64,000 bases of DNA from CAYUZU01 sp964448675 (lineage in GTDB: Bacteria; Planctomycetota; Phycisphaerae; UBA1845; Fen-1342). Below are positions 16,433 to 25,874 of this stretch, piece after piece. The stretch spans positions 298,157 through 362,156 of the forward strand of contig CAYUZU010000002.1 in NCBI GenBank assembly GCA_964448675.1. Reading direction: 5' to 3'. Under the pieces are notes generated by a model. It made no database searches and was not told where the DNA came from. It worked only from the letters and a program-made list of their open reading frames with translations. A program made the position numbers and the translations under genes. Position 1 is the first letter of the stretch. Each line of letters begins with the position of its first letter.

Positions 16433-17446
16433 TCAGATCGAGACGCTCTCCGTCGTGACGCGCCGCCCGCTGCCGGTCGGCCCCAGCGCCCAGGTCTGGT
16501 TCCGCCCGTTTTCCTTCGCCTGGTACAGCATGTCGTCGGCGCGATTGATCAGTTCGTCGGCGCGCGCCATGCCCGGCTCGACCTCCGCCGCCCCGCAACT
16601 CACCGTCACGTGCAGCTCCTGATCCTCGTGCACGATCGCGCGCGAACTGATCCGCTGGCGCAGCTTCTCCGCCACCCCAGTCGCCACCTCCAGCTTGCCC
16701 CCCGGACACAGGATCAGAAACTCCTCGCCACCCAGCCGACCACAGATGTGCGGTCGCGGGACCGCCTTCCGCAGCACTCCGGCCACTTCCTTCAGCACCA
16801 GATCGCCCGCATCGTGACCGTAGGTGTCGTTCACACGCTTGAACTTGTCCACGTCGCACATCACGCACGACAGCGGCGTGCCCTGGCGCTGGTGATTGTC
16901 CCAGGCATCCTCCAGCTGATCGAACAACGCTCGGCGACTCGCCAACCCGGTCAGCATGTCCGTGTTCGCGGCCTCATCGAGCTTGTTCGTCAGGATCGCC
17001 AGCTTCGTATTCGCCTTGTGATACTCCAGCGTTCGCTGAAGCAGTTCATCCTGCAGCCGCAACATGCGCTCGCCCACCTGAATCCGCGCGAGCAGCTCTC
17101 CCTCGTGGTACGGCTTTGTCAGGTAGTCGTTCGCGCCCGCTTCCAGCCCCTGCACCACGTGCTCTTTCGTGTTGTGCGCCGTCAACAGGATGAAGTAGAC
17201 GTTGCTCAACGCCTGCATCTCCTCCAGCTCGCGCACACTACGGCACAACTCGACCCCATCCATCTCCGGCATGCCCCAGTCGGCCAGCACGATCCCCGAT
17301 GTCATCTCCGAGATCGCCTCGAGCGCGCCCCGCCCATCGCCGAACGCACTCACTTCGTACCCGGCGCGCTCCAACTGCCGCTGAAGCAGCTTCAGCGTGG
17401 CAACTTCATCCTCGGCTACAATGATGCGACGTCTCTTATCCGACAT
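16433..17446 (-). CDS. Response regulator with GGDEF domain (diguanylate cyclase)
   Basis: 337 residues. The start is the ATG at 17446 (MSDKRRRIIVAEDEV); the open frame extends far upstream without coding signal. Receiver domain, about residues 5-125: acidic pair in VAEDE, phosphoacceptor Asp in IVLADWGMPEMDG, Thr in LLTAHN, Lys in YLTKPY. After a helical linker comes the GGDEF domain (about residues 170-335) with MLTGLASRRAL, CDVDKFKRVNDTYGH and an active GGEEF signature. The residues where the RxxD inhibitory site would sit do not match, so product inhibition may be absent. It should turn a phosphorelay signal into cyclic di-GMP. This may bear on the nearby fliN and exopolysaccharide genes, though that is inference. 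Confidence 0.92.
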   Translation of the reverse strand: MSDKRRRIIVAEDEVATLKLLQRQLERAGYEVSAFGDGRGALEAISEMTSGIVLADWGMPEMDGVELCRSVRELEEMQALSNVYFILLTAHNTKEHVVQGLEAGANDYLTKPYHEGELLARIQVGERMLRLQDELLQRTLEYHKANTKLAILTNKLDEAANTDMLTGLASRRALFDQLEDAWDNHQRQGTPLSCVMCDVDKFKRVNDTYGHDAGDLVLKEVAGVLRKAVPRPHICGRLGGEEFLILCPGGKLEVATGVAEKLRQRISSRAIVHEDQELHVTVSCGAAEVEPGMARADELINRADDMLYQAKENGRNQTWALGPTGSGRRVTTESVSI

Positions 17447-17689
17447 ACCGGCGCGTTCCAGTGTGCGTGCTTCCTTGTCGTCCCTGCGGGTGATTCCCAC
17501 AAAGGGAATCGGCAAAATCCACCGGCGGCATGGGTCAATCACCCCCTTTTGCCACCGGGCGCGAGTTTCTCCCGATTTGCTCAGCCCGCGGTACGGTCGG
17601 ATAATCCACGCACGCCGACCACGCCCCGCTGCGGAGAAACAGGACGCGAAACCTCCGCATCGCCGGCGCCGGCTGGTCGTACTTTGTTT

Positions 17690-20002
17690 ATGAGACCACC
17701 CCTTGCGGACCAACGCATGACGGCAGATTCGCCAGAACGCACCGGCCGCCAACTCTGGCTCGTCCCCCGTGAGGGCGAGGCCGGCCACCATCGCGTTGCC
17801 GAAGTCGCCGTCAATGCGCCCACCGCCCGCCTCCAGACTTACGCTATCCCCGACGACCTGGCCGCGTCCATCGCGCCCGGCGTGACCGTGCGCGTCCCGT
17901 TCGGCCGCCACGACCGTCCCGTCGACGGGCTCTGTCTCCGCGTCTCCGAGCGGCCCTGGGATCACACGCGCCGGCCCGTGCTGGAGGTCCTCCGCACCGG
18001 CACACCCTTGCCAGCCGACCTCGTCGACCTCGGCCTCTGGGTCAGCGACTATTACCTGGCCACGCCCTGGCGCACGTTTACCGCCATCCTGCCCGCGTTC
18101 GTGCGCGAACCGCCGACCCGCAAGACGACTTTTGTTCGGACCACAGGCCGCTCGCTCGACAAGCCCCCCACCGCCAGGCAAGCCGCCCTGCTCGCAGTCC
18201 TCGACGCCGCCGGCAAACCGCGCCAGGCCGCCCTCGACGCTGCCGGCGTCACGGCCGCGACACTCGCGTCCCTGCGCCGCCACGGCGTGGTCGAGACCTA
18301 TACCGAGCGCGTGAGAATCGACCCGCCACTGCCGGACACCGTCCGCACCGGCCGCGCGCACTGCCCGGAAGACGACTTCGCGCTGACCGGCGCCCAGCAG
18401 ACGGCGCTCGAGCACATCTGCGCCGCCGTTGACGCCGCCGACGCCTTCCGCGTCTTCCTGCTCTTCGGCGCCCCCGGCAGCGGCAAGACCGAGGTCTACG
18501 TTCGCGCCATTCGCCACGCGATCGCCCACGGGCAACAGGCCCTCCTGCTCATACCGGAGATCGCCCTGGCCACCCAGATCGTCGAACGTCTCGCGCGCCG
18601 CTTCGACCGCGTCGCCGTCATGCACAGCCAGCTATCCAATCGCCAGCGACGTGACACCGCCGCCGCTATCGCCGCCGGCCAGGTCGACGTGGTCATCGGT
18701 ACGCGCGCCGCGGTCTTCGCGCCCTGCCCGAATCCGGGTCTGTTCGTCGTCGACGAAGAGCAGGAAGGCAGCTTCAAGAACCTCGCCGCGCCGTTCTACC
18801 ACGCGCGGGACGTGGCGATCAAGCGCGGCCAACTGCGCCGCATTCCGGTCGTGCTCGGCTCCGCCACGCCCGCGCTCGAAACCTGGCACAACGCCCGGCA
18901 CCGCCCGCACTACGCCCTGCTCCGTTTGCCGGAACGCGTCGGCAGCGCCCAGCTACCCACCGTCATCACCGCCGCCCGCACCGAGGACGACGACCCGGGC
19001 GGCATCCTCTCCAACCGACTCCGCGCCGAGCTCCAGGACGCACTGCAGCGCGGCGAGCAGGCCATTCTGCTGCACAATCGCCGCGGCTACGCCGTTCAGC
19101 TCCGCTGCAGCGCCTGCGGCCAGGCGCTCGTGTGCGAGCGCTGCACCGCCCGCCTCATCTACCATCAGAGCGACAATCTCCTCAAGTGCCACCGCTGCGG
19201 CTGGCAGATGGCCGCCCCGACCACGTGCCCCGACGACTCCTGCCACGGCCGCCTCGAGAAGGCCGGCGCCGCGATTCAGAAGCTCGAAGAAGAGCTGCAC
19301 CGGATCGTGCCCTCCGCTCGTCTGCTGCGCCTCGATAGCGACACCATGCGCAAACGCGAACAGTACGAAGCCGCCTTGTCACACTTCGAGCAGGGCGCGG
19401 CGGACATCATGCTCGGCACCCAGATGGTCGCCAAAGGGCTCGACTTCCCGCAGGTACGCCTCGTCGGCGTGATCGACGCAGACGCAGCCCTGACACTGCC
19501 GGACTTCCGCGCCAGCGAGCGCGTGTTTCAGCTGGTCGTGCAGGTGATCGGCCGCGCCGGCCGGCGTGACGGCGCTTCCCTGGCTCTCGTCCAGACCCAG
19601 CACGCGCCGCCACGCGAAATCCAGCACGCCAGGGCATTCGCCTACGAAATGTTCGCGGCCGAAGAGCTTGCCGCCCGACAGCAGTTCTTCTATCCGCCGT
19701 TTGCCCGCATGGTACGGCTCGTCTGCGCGGACGCGCGCCCCGGCCGCGCGAAACAGGCCGCCGCCGAGCTCGCCGCCGGGTTGCGCCCGCTGGCCGGCCG
19801 CATCCACGCCCGGCTGCGCGTAGAAGACGCCGAAGCCTGTGCCATCACGCGACTGCGCGAGATGCTCCGCTACCAGGTCCTCCTGCGCGGCCCACGCGAT
19901 GACAGCGTGCACCGCCTCCTCGCGGCGGCCCGCACCGAGAAGCGCCTGCACCCCCGCGTCCAACGCTTCACCATCGATGTCGATCCGATCGACCTGCTCT
20001 AG
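17690..20002 (+). CDS. priA: Primosomal replication protein N' (PriA helicase)
   Basis: 770 residues from the ATG at 17690; an ATG nine codons later (17717) is equally plausible, and neither has a strong ribosome site. The protein restarts stalled forks by loading the replicative helicase. An N-terminal DNA-binding domain (VAEVAVNAPTARLQTYAIPDDL, VPFGRHDRPVDG) is followed by a superfamily 2 helicase with Walker A GAPGSGKTE near residue 260, a VVDEEQEGSFK box (DEEQ where most PriA have DEEH), and GSATPALET. The paired zinc-binding cysteines (CSACGQALVCERC, CHRCGW, CPDDSC) are at about residues 470-525. The later helicase motifs are present as GTQMVAKGLDFPQV and QVIGRAGR. It is divergent from the diguanylate cyclase gene. 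Confidence 0.93.
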   Translation: MRPPLADQRMTADSPERTGRQLWLVPREGEAGHHRVAEVAVNAPTARLQTYAIPDDLAASIAPGVTVRVPFGRHDRPVDGLCLRVSERPWDHTRRPVLEVLRTGTPLPADLVDLGLWVSDYYLATPWRTFTAILPAFVREPPTRKTTFVRTTGRSLDKPPTARQAALLAVLDAAGKPRQAALDAAGVTAATLASLRRHGVVETYTERVRIDPPLPDTVRTGRAHCPEDDFALTGAQQTALEHICAAVDAADAFRVFLLFGAPGSGKTEVYVRAIRHAIAHGQQALLLIPEIALATQIVERLARRFDRVAVMHSQLSNRQRRDTAAAIAAGQVDVVIGTRAAVFAPCPNPGLFVVDEEQEGSFKNLAAPFYHARDVAIKRGQLRRIPVVLGSATPALETWHNARHRPHYALLRLPERVGSAQLPTVITAARTEDDDPGGILSNRLRAELQDALQRGEQAILLHNRRGYAVQLRCSACGQALVCERCTARLIYHQSDNLLKCHRCGWQMAAPTTCPDDSCHGRLEKAGAAIQKLEEELHRIVPSARLLRLDSDTMRKREQYEAALSHFEQGAADIMLGTQMVAKGLDFPQVRLVGVIDADAALTLPDFRASERVFQLVVQVIGRAGRRDGASLALVQTQHAPPREIQHARAFAYEMFAAEELAARQQFFYPPFARMVRLVCADARPGRAKQAAAELAAGLRPLAGRIHARLRVEDAEACAITRLREMLRYQVLLRGPRDDSVHRLLAAARTEKRLHPRVQRFTIDVDPIDLL

Positions 20003-20238
20003 CGCCGACCCCGGCCAACGCGGCGTTATCGCACCCGGCCCGCCGCGCACCGCGAACATTTCCGCCCCCAGTCGCCTGCGTCCGAGAATACCGCCTTTGC
20101 GCCGGTCCCGCGCGCCGTCCCGCGGATTGACGCGACGAATTCGCTTGCCGCCCCCCAGCCACATATTCCAGGCTCCAGGTAAGGCGTGCCGCGCACCGTC
20201 GCGTCGGCGGGCAGCTTCCGCGCCGCAGGAACCGAGTT

Positions 20239-21708
20239 ATGCTACCCCAGGGGTACACACGCAGCGCACCCCGCGATCGGGCAGATGACGAGCGTCTCAT
20301 GGCCGGCACGCTGACCAAGCCACCCGTCCTCAGCCGCGCCACCCAACGTCTGCTCGCCTTGTTGTGTCTCGGCGTCATTGTGTATGGCACGCTCGGTCCG
20401 CTCCGGAATGCCCCGGACGCCCCCTGGCTGACCACCGCCGCCCGGTTCGACTGGGTCCCGCCCCAGGACCGCAGCGATCTCAACGACGTCCTGACCAACT
20501 TCTTCGTCTACGTCCCGGTTGGCATTGCGTTTCGCCTGCTCGTGCGCCGCCGCCGGCAATCACGCTTCGTCGACCTCGTGTTCGCGATGCTGCTGTCGGT
20601 CGGGCTGAGTTACGCCACCGAAGTGCTGCAGCAGCTCATGCCCGCGCGGTCGGCGAACCTGACCGACGTATACATCAACGCCGCCGGCGCGTTTACCGGG
20701 GCGCTGATCGCCGTGCCGCTGCAGTGGCTGTTGCGCTGGCTGCACATGGCGGTGTTCCATTACATCCACATTCGGCATGGGGCCTGGATCATCGTGTCCT
20801 GGCTGGCCGTCGCGCTGGCGTTCGTCCTCATGACCATGCCATGGGAACCCAAGCGCCCCGCCTGGGTCCTGGGCTTCGACCGCCCCCTCGCCGAGGCCGA
20901 CCCGCTTCGCTATGGCCGCTTCGCCGCCTTCGCCGGCGTGGCGTTCCTCCTGGCCGGCAAGGCCCTGGTGCGCGGCGTTGAACGAAGGGCGGCGGTGCTC
21001 GTCACGCTGGTCAAGATCGCGGCCTTCGTTTCGCTGCTCGAGCTTGCCCAGCTCGTGATTCGCTCGCACGTCGCGAACCCGGTCCACGTCGTGGTCGCGC
21101 TCGTCGGCGCCCTCGGCGGTGCCCTGCTGGCCGCCGCCGTCTTCAAGCCCGGCGCCGCACCGATCCCCGCGCCGCTGCCCGCCGATCCGGCCCCCGCGAA
21201 GCCACAACGGGCTGCACCACCGCCCCCGCGTCGCCTGCCGGAAATGCCCAGCGGCATGCGCTACCTCCTGCTCGCGCTCATGCTCGCCACCCTGGCCTTC
21301 GTGGTCGGTGACGCCCTGATGCGCGGCAACGCGCCGTTGGCGCTGCGCTCTGATCCCGTGTTCGAGTGGATCCCGTTCCAGGGCCACTTCCACACGTCGT
21401 TCGAGCGCATGGCCGCCGACGTCCTGCAGCAGTGCGTCCTCTATGGCATGTTGACGCTCGTCTGCCTCCTGCTCACCGTCGGCGGACAGCGGGCCGTCGC
21501 TCTCTTCCTGCTGCTCGGCCTGGTGGGACTCATCGAAGTCAGCCAGGCGTTCATCGAGGGTCACGGGGCCGACACCACGACGCCCCTGCTCGCCGTGCTG
21601 ATGTGGTTCGTTGTCACGCGCATCTGGAACGCCATCTATCCACCCCCGACGCCCAACGTCGCGGCGCACCACCCCGCGCCGAATTCCGCGCAACTGCGTC
21701 ACCTCTAG
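20239..21708 (+). CDS. VanZ-like family membrane protein, duplicated domain
   Basis: 489 residues; ATG at 20239 lies 8 bases after AGGA, with a second ATG at 20299 as an alternative. It has about ten hydrophobic helices. The VanZ signature appears twice: first around residues 75-155 (DVLTNFFVYVPVGIAFRLLV, then a conserved Glu in YATEVLQQLMPARSANLTD), and again in the last quarter (DVLQQCVLYGMLTLVCLL, then LIEVSQAFIEGHGADTTTP). A proline-rich cytosolic linker lies at about residues 310-335. VanZ proteins recur in exosortase/EPS loci, where their exact function is unknown. This gene opens the glycan locus that continues to 34.8 kb. Confidence 0.8.
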   Translation: MLPQGYTRSAPRDRADDERLMAGTLTKPPVLSRATQRLLALLCLGVIVYGTLGPLRNAPDAPWLTTAARFDWVPPQDRSDLNDVLTNFFVYVPVGIAFRLLVRRRRQSRFVDLVFAMLLSVGLSYATEVLQQLMPARSANLTDVYINAAGAFTGALIAVPLQWLLRWLHMAVFHYIHIRHGAWIIVSWLAVALAFVLMTMPWEPKRPAWVLGFDRPLAEADPLRYGRFAAFAGVAFLLAGKALVRGVERRAAVLVTLVKIAAFVSLLELAQLVIRSHVANPVHVVVALVGALGGALLAAAVFKPGAAPIPAPLPADPAPAKPQRAAPPPPRRLPEMPSGMRYLLLALMLATLAFVVGDALMRGNAPLALRSDPVFEWIPFQGHFHTSFERMAADVLQQCVLYGMLTLVCLLLTVGGQRAVALFLLLGLVGLIEVSQAFIEGHGADTTTPLLAVLMWFVVTRIWNAIYPPPTPNVAAHHPAPNSAQLRHL

Positions 21709-21994
21709 CCGTTTTACCCGCCGAATCACACACGCGCCCACCACGCAGCTTCCTTCCGCGCCATACGCAGGGCCCCATAAAACCTCCGCGAACGACGCCG
21801 CGGCGCTGCCCGCGACGACGCGACGGCGCCCGCCGCGCGCGGCGCCGCCGGCGCCGGCAATCCCTGCGCCGGTCATCACCACGGCTGCCCCTTCCGATAG
21901 GACCACCATGTGATGGTCAGGTTCTGCGCTCTTCTGGTGGGCCCGCGCTCGCCACGCATTACCGAACACGGCATCTTGCCAAGGCGACACCGCC

Positions 21995-23194
21995 ATGCGA
22001 ATCGGCCTCGACGCACGCAGCCTCACCGTCCCCAACCCGCGCGGCACCGGGCGCAACCTGCTCGACGCGTACCAGCGCGTTCCGACCCTGCATCCCGAGT
22101 GGGAATTCGTGCTCTACCACCAGCACCCGCTCACGCCCGCCGCCACGCCCGACGGCCCACGCCCCTGGCAGCACGCCAACGTGCGGCTGCGGCACATCGA
22201 CATTCCCGGCGACCGCTTCGGCGCCTGGCTCCAGCTGCGCTTGCCGCTGGCCGCCTGCCGCGACCACGTGAATCTCATGCACTTCCCCGCCAACGCCGCC
22301 CCGGCCTGGTGCCCCGTGCCCTTTGTCACCACGGTGCACGATCTCGCCCCGCTGCACGTCGCCGGTGAACTGCTGCCGCGCGAAGCCGAACTCTTCCGCC
22401 GCGGCGTTCAGCGTGCCGTAACGCGCTCGGCACACATCATCACGCCATCGGCCGCCACGCGTGACGATCTCTGCCGCACGTTCGCCGTCACCCCCGACAA
22501 GATCACCGTCATCCCCTGGGCCGCCGACACCCGCATCGCCCAGCAGGCCCAGCGGCCGCTGGCCGACAGCGACCGGCGCCAACTCCGCCAGCAATACAAC
22601 CTCGGCCCGTGCTGGCTGGTGTCCTTTGCCGGCGTCTCGCGCCGCAAGAACGCCCGCGGCGTCCTCGACGGCTTCGCGCGCGTCCCGTGGGAGATCCGCC
22701 ACGGCGTGCAGGTCGTACTCGTAGGCTGCAACCGCGAGGACTTCCGCAACAGCCTCGCCGCGGACGCAGAACGCCACGGTATCTCCGGCCAGGTCCGCAT
22801 CCTGGATTTCGTCCCCTACGAAGACCTGCCGACGTTGCTGCGCGGCGCCCGCGGGCTGCTGATGCCCAGCCGGTGCGAGGGCTTCGGCCTGCCGATTCTC
22901 GACGCCTTCGCCTGCGGCGTGCCGGTGCTGACTGCCAACGTCAGCAGCATGCCGGAGATTGCCGGTGACGCTGCGCTCTACTGCGATCCGAACGATCCGT
23001 GCAGCATCGCCGCCGGCATCGAGCAACTGCTCGACGACGCCGTCGCGGCCCAACTCGTGCCGCGCGGCTTCAACCGCCTGTCACAGTTCACGTGGCAACG
23101 CACCGCCGAAGCCATGTGCAGCGTCTACGAGAAGTGTCTGTACCAGCGACGCGGCGGCCCCGCCCCCGTCGCGATGGAGAGTTGTCCGCGATGA
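21995..23194 (+). CDS. Glycosyltransferase family 4 protein
   Basis: 399 residues, retaining GT-B glycosyltransferase. The N-terminal acceptor domain begins MRIGLDARSL and includes FVTTVHDLAPLHV. The C-terminal nucleotide-sugar domain starts near residue 205 (WLVSFAGVSRRKNARGVLDGF) and holds the family-4 motif ending in SRCEGFGLPILDAFACGVPVL, with the two catalytic glutamate positions in EGFGLPILD spacing. It should transfer a sugar from a nucleotide donor to a growing lipid-linked glycan on the cytosolic face. The stop overlaps the start of the next gene (ATGA), so translation is coupled. Confidence 0.88.
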   Translation: MRIGLDARSLTVPNPRGTGRNLLDAYQRVPTLHPEWEFVLYHQHPLTPAATPDGPRPWQHANVRLRHIDIPGDRFGAWLQLRLPLAACRDHVNLMHFPANAAPAWCPVPFVTTVHDLAPLHVAGELLPREAELFRRGVQRAVTRSAHIITPSAATRDDLCRTFAVTPDKITVIPWAADTRIAQQAQRPLADSDRRQLRQQYNLGPCWLVSFAGVSRRKNARGVLDGFARVPWEIRHGVQVVLVGCNREDFRNSLAADAERHGISGQVRILDFVPYEDLPTLLRGARGLLMPSRCEGFGLPILDAFACGVPVLTANVSSMPEIAGDAALYCDPNDPCSIAAGIEQLLDDAVAAQLVPRGFNRLSQFTWQRTAEAMCSVYEKCLYQRRGGPAPVAMESCPR

Positions 23195-24381
23195 ATCTGC
23201 CGATCTGGGGTGAGCAGGCTCGTCAGACCCTCAAGCTCGACTGCAGCCATTACCGCGGCGACCGCCCTTGCGCCGCAGGGGTGCAGGGCATCTGCCCGAC
23301 CGACTGTGCCCACCACACGCCGATGGGCCACCGCATCCTCATCATCAAGCTCGCCGCCCTTGGCGACGTCATCCGCACCGCCGCCCTGCTGCCGGGTCTC
23401 AAGCAGGCCTGGCCCCAGAGCCAGATCACGTGGGTGTCGCGCCCCAACGGCGTTCGCATGTTGCAGAACCACCCGCTGATCGACCGCCTCCTGCCGTTCG
23501 ACGCCGAGACACTCTGCCACCTCGATCACGAGCGCTTCGACCTCTGCCTCAGCCTTGATAAGGAACCCGCGCCCGCGGCCCTCGCCATGCGCATCGACGC
23601 GCCGGACAAACGCGGCATGGGCCTTAGCCCCCATGGCACGGTCTATCCACTCAACGCCGCGTGCGCGCCGTACTTCGAGCTCGGCCTCACCGATGAGCTC
23701 AAGTTCTTCCACAACCAGAAGTCCTACCCCCGGCTCATCTACGAGGCGCTCGGCCTCACGTATGAGGGCCAGTCCTATACGCTCTACCCGTCCGCAGCGG
23801 ACCGCGCCTCCGCCGCCCGCTGCTGGCAGGATCTCGGCGTGCACGGACACGACATCGTCATCGGGCTCAATACCGGTGCCGGCCGCGTCTTCGCCAACAA
23901 GAACTGGCCTCCTGCGAAGTTCATCGACCTCTGCCGCGCCATCCAGCAACGCCACCCGTGGCGCATCGCACTGCTCGGCGGCCCCGACGAGCATGCGCTC
24001 AACGAGCAGATCGCCGCCGCCTGCCCCGGCACCATCCACACCGGCGGCCACCACCGCGAGCTCGCTTTCGCCGCCCTGGTCGAAAGATGCCAGGTCGTCG
24101 TCACCGGCGACACCATGGCCATGCACGTTGCCATCGCACGCAACGTTCCCTGCGTCGCGCTCTTCGGCCCCACCTGCCACCAGGAAATCGACTTACAGGA
24201 CCGTGGCGACAAGATCGTCACCTCGCTGCCGTGCTCTCCCTGCTACCTCCGCCATTGTGAAAAGTCGCCCAACTGCATGGACGATATCGCTGTCGGCAGG
24301 GTGATGGAAGCAATCGAAAAGTGGGTAGCGACCGCGGCCCCGGGCCAAGGTCCGCCGGCAATGATCGAGGTAGGAGCATGA
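23191..24381 (+). CDS. Glycosyltransferase family 9 (heptosyltransferase-like) with N-terminal Cys module
   Basis: 396 residues; the ATG at 23191 overlaps the previous stop by 4 bases. The core is a GT9/ADP-heptose:LPS heptosyltransferase fold: ILIIKLAALGDVIRTAALLPGL, then LNTGAGRVFANKNWP, LLGGPDE and VVTGDTMAMHVAIA near the donor site. Ahead of it (residues 18-44) is a short cysteine-rich element with spaced Cys residues (CSHYRGDRPC, then CPTDCAHH) that could bind zinc. A second Cys group lies near the C-terminus (CSPCYLRHCEKSPNC). It adds a heptose or related sugar to a surface glycan. It is also coupled to the next gene through an ATGA overlap. Confidence 0.87.
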   Translation: MNLPIWGEQARQTLKLDCSHYRGDRPCAAGVQGICPTDCAHHTPMGHRILIIKLAALGDVIRTAALLPGLKQAWPQSQITWVSRPNGVRMLQNHPLIDRLLPFDAETLCHLDHERFDLCLSLDKEPAPAALAMRIDAPDKRGMGLSPHGTVYPLNAACAPYFELGLTDELKFFHNQKSYPRLIYEALGLTYEGQSYTLYPSAADRASAARCWQDLGVHGHDIVIGLNTGAGRVFANKNWPPAKFIDLCRAIQQRHPWRIALLGGPDEHALNEQIAAACPGTIHTGGHHRELAFAALVERCQVVVTGDTMAMHVAIARNVPCVALFGPTCHQEIDLQDRGDKIVTSLPCSPCYLRHCEKSPNCMDDIAVGRVMEAIEKWVATAAPGQGPPAMIEVGA

Positions 24382-25709
24382 CCAACGGCGCTGTCGCCCC
24401 GCTGCGCATCCTAGTGGTCGCAGCGGGTGAGCCTTGGCCGCTCAGTCACGGCGGCCACCTGCGACTCTACAACTTCCTCAAGCGCCTCGGCCGCGACACG
24501 CGCGTCACACTCGCCGTGCCCGCGCCCGCCAGCAACGCCGCGCACATGCCTCCCGGCGTCCGCGTCGTCCCCATGACCGGCGCCGCGCTCCCCGCGCAGC
24601 CAACTGCGACGCCACCACTCACGATCCGCCTGGCACGCCGTCATTTCGGCTGCAACCAGGACGTCGTCCGCTGGCTCACCAGCCATGCAACGCCCGACCA
24701 GTACGACGTCGCATTCGTCTTCGGCTTCGCCAACGGCCACTACGTCGACGCCCTCCAGATCCCCGCAGTGTGGGACGTCGTCGACGACCCCATGCTCTAT
24801 CTCCTGCGCGATGCCCTCTGGCAGCCACTGGCCACCTGGCCGCGCGCGCTGACGCACGCCGCGCTCTACGCCCTCACGCTCCGCCACGTGGCCCAACGCT
24901 GCGCCGCCATCGTCCTCACGTCGCCCGTCGACGCCTCCTATGCCCGCCGCTACGTCGGCGACGCCCGCGTCGCCGCGATCACCAACGGCGTCGACCTCGA
25001 CTACTTCGCCCCCTCCCGCTTCCGTCCCGATCCAGGCACGGTCGCGTTCGTCGGCGGTCTCTACTTCCCGCCGAACATCGAGGCCGCCACCCGCTTCGCC
25101 CGCCGGGTCTGGCCCCACATTCATGCCAACTCGCCGGTGCGCCGCTTCCTCCTGGTCGGCCGCAACCCCGTGCCGCAAGTCCGCGACCTCGCCCGCATCC
25201 GCGGTGTCGAGCTCCACACGGACGTACCGGACGTCCGCCCCTACCTCGAGCAGGCCGCGGTCGTCGTCGTTCCCACGCGTCTCGGCGGCGGCGTGAAGAA
25301 CAAGGTCCTCGAAGCCTGCGCGCTGCGCCGCCCCGTCGTCGCGAGCCCGCAAGCCCTCGCCGGCCTCACCGCGATCCGCGGCGCCGACCTGCTCTGCGCG
25401 ACCGACGACACGAGCTGGGTCCGCCAGGTCACCCGCCTGCTTGAAAACCCGGAGCAAGCCGCCTGCATCGCTGGCGCCGGCCTCCGCTGGGTCCGCCAGG
25501 CACACAACTGGTCCGCCGTGGGTGACGAGTTGCTCCGTCTGCTGCGCGACGCCGGGCTGCCGGCCCGCAGCACCGTCCCCACCCCGCTCGACATCGCCCA
25601 GCTTCTCGACCAGGCCAAGCCCGCGCCGACCGCTGCACCCGACCCGGCTCACGTCACAAGCTCCGGCGATGCCGAGCAAAGACGACTGGTCGCCTCCACC
25701 GCCGACTAG
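24378..25709 (+). CDS. Glycosyltransferase family 4, PEP-CTERM/EPS-locus sugar transferase type
   Basis: 443 residues; ATG at 24378 overlaps the previous stop. The N-terminus (LRILVVAAGEPWPLSHGGHLRLYNFLKRL) and WDVVDDPMLYLLRDAL in the middle resemble the sugar transferases associated with PEP-CTERM/EpsH systems (TIGR03087-like). The C-terminal donor domain runs from about residue 220 (VAFVGGLYFPPNIEAATRFA) and contains the GGGVKNKVLEACALRRPVV loop that includes the catalytic Glu region. The C-terminal 50 residues are Ala/Pro-rich and probably disordered. It is the third gene of a tightly coupled run of three glycosyltransferases. Confidence 0.85.
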   Translation: MTNGAVAPLRILVVAAGEPWPLSHGGHLRLYNFLKRLGRDTRVTLAVPAPASNAAHMPPGVRVVPMTGAALPAQPTATPPLTIRLARRHFGCNQDVVRWLTSHATPDQYDVAFVFGFANGHYVDALQIPAVWDVVDDPMLYLLRDALWQPLATWPRALTHAALYALTLRHVAQRCAAIVLTSPVDASYARRYVGDARVAAITNGVDLDYFAPSRFRPDPGTVAFVGGLYFPPNIEAATRFARRVWPHIHANSPVRRFLLVGRNPVPQVRDLARIRGVELHTDVPDVRPYLEQAAVVVVPTRLGGGVKNKVLEACALRRPVVASPQALAGLTAIRGADLLCATDDTSWVRQVTRLLENPEQAACIAGAGLRWVRQAHNWSAVGDELLRLLRDAGLPARSTVPTPLDIAQLLDQAKPAPTAAPDPAHVTSSGDAEQRRLVASTAD

Positions 25710-25874
25710 CCGACAGCCACGCCGCACCATCCCCGTTTGAGACGTCCCACGTTCCCGCCGCGCACTTCCCGCGCCCGCAACAAAACGCCCCCCCCTCTCA
25801 AGCCCCACGGCCAGCGCCACCGATGTCGACCGTAACGTGTATCGCCGTGCCGCCTCGTGCCTCCGGTGTCCGCC

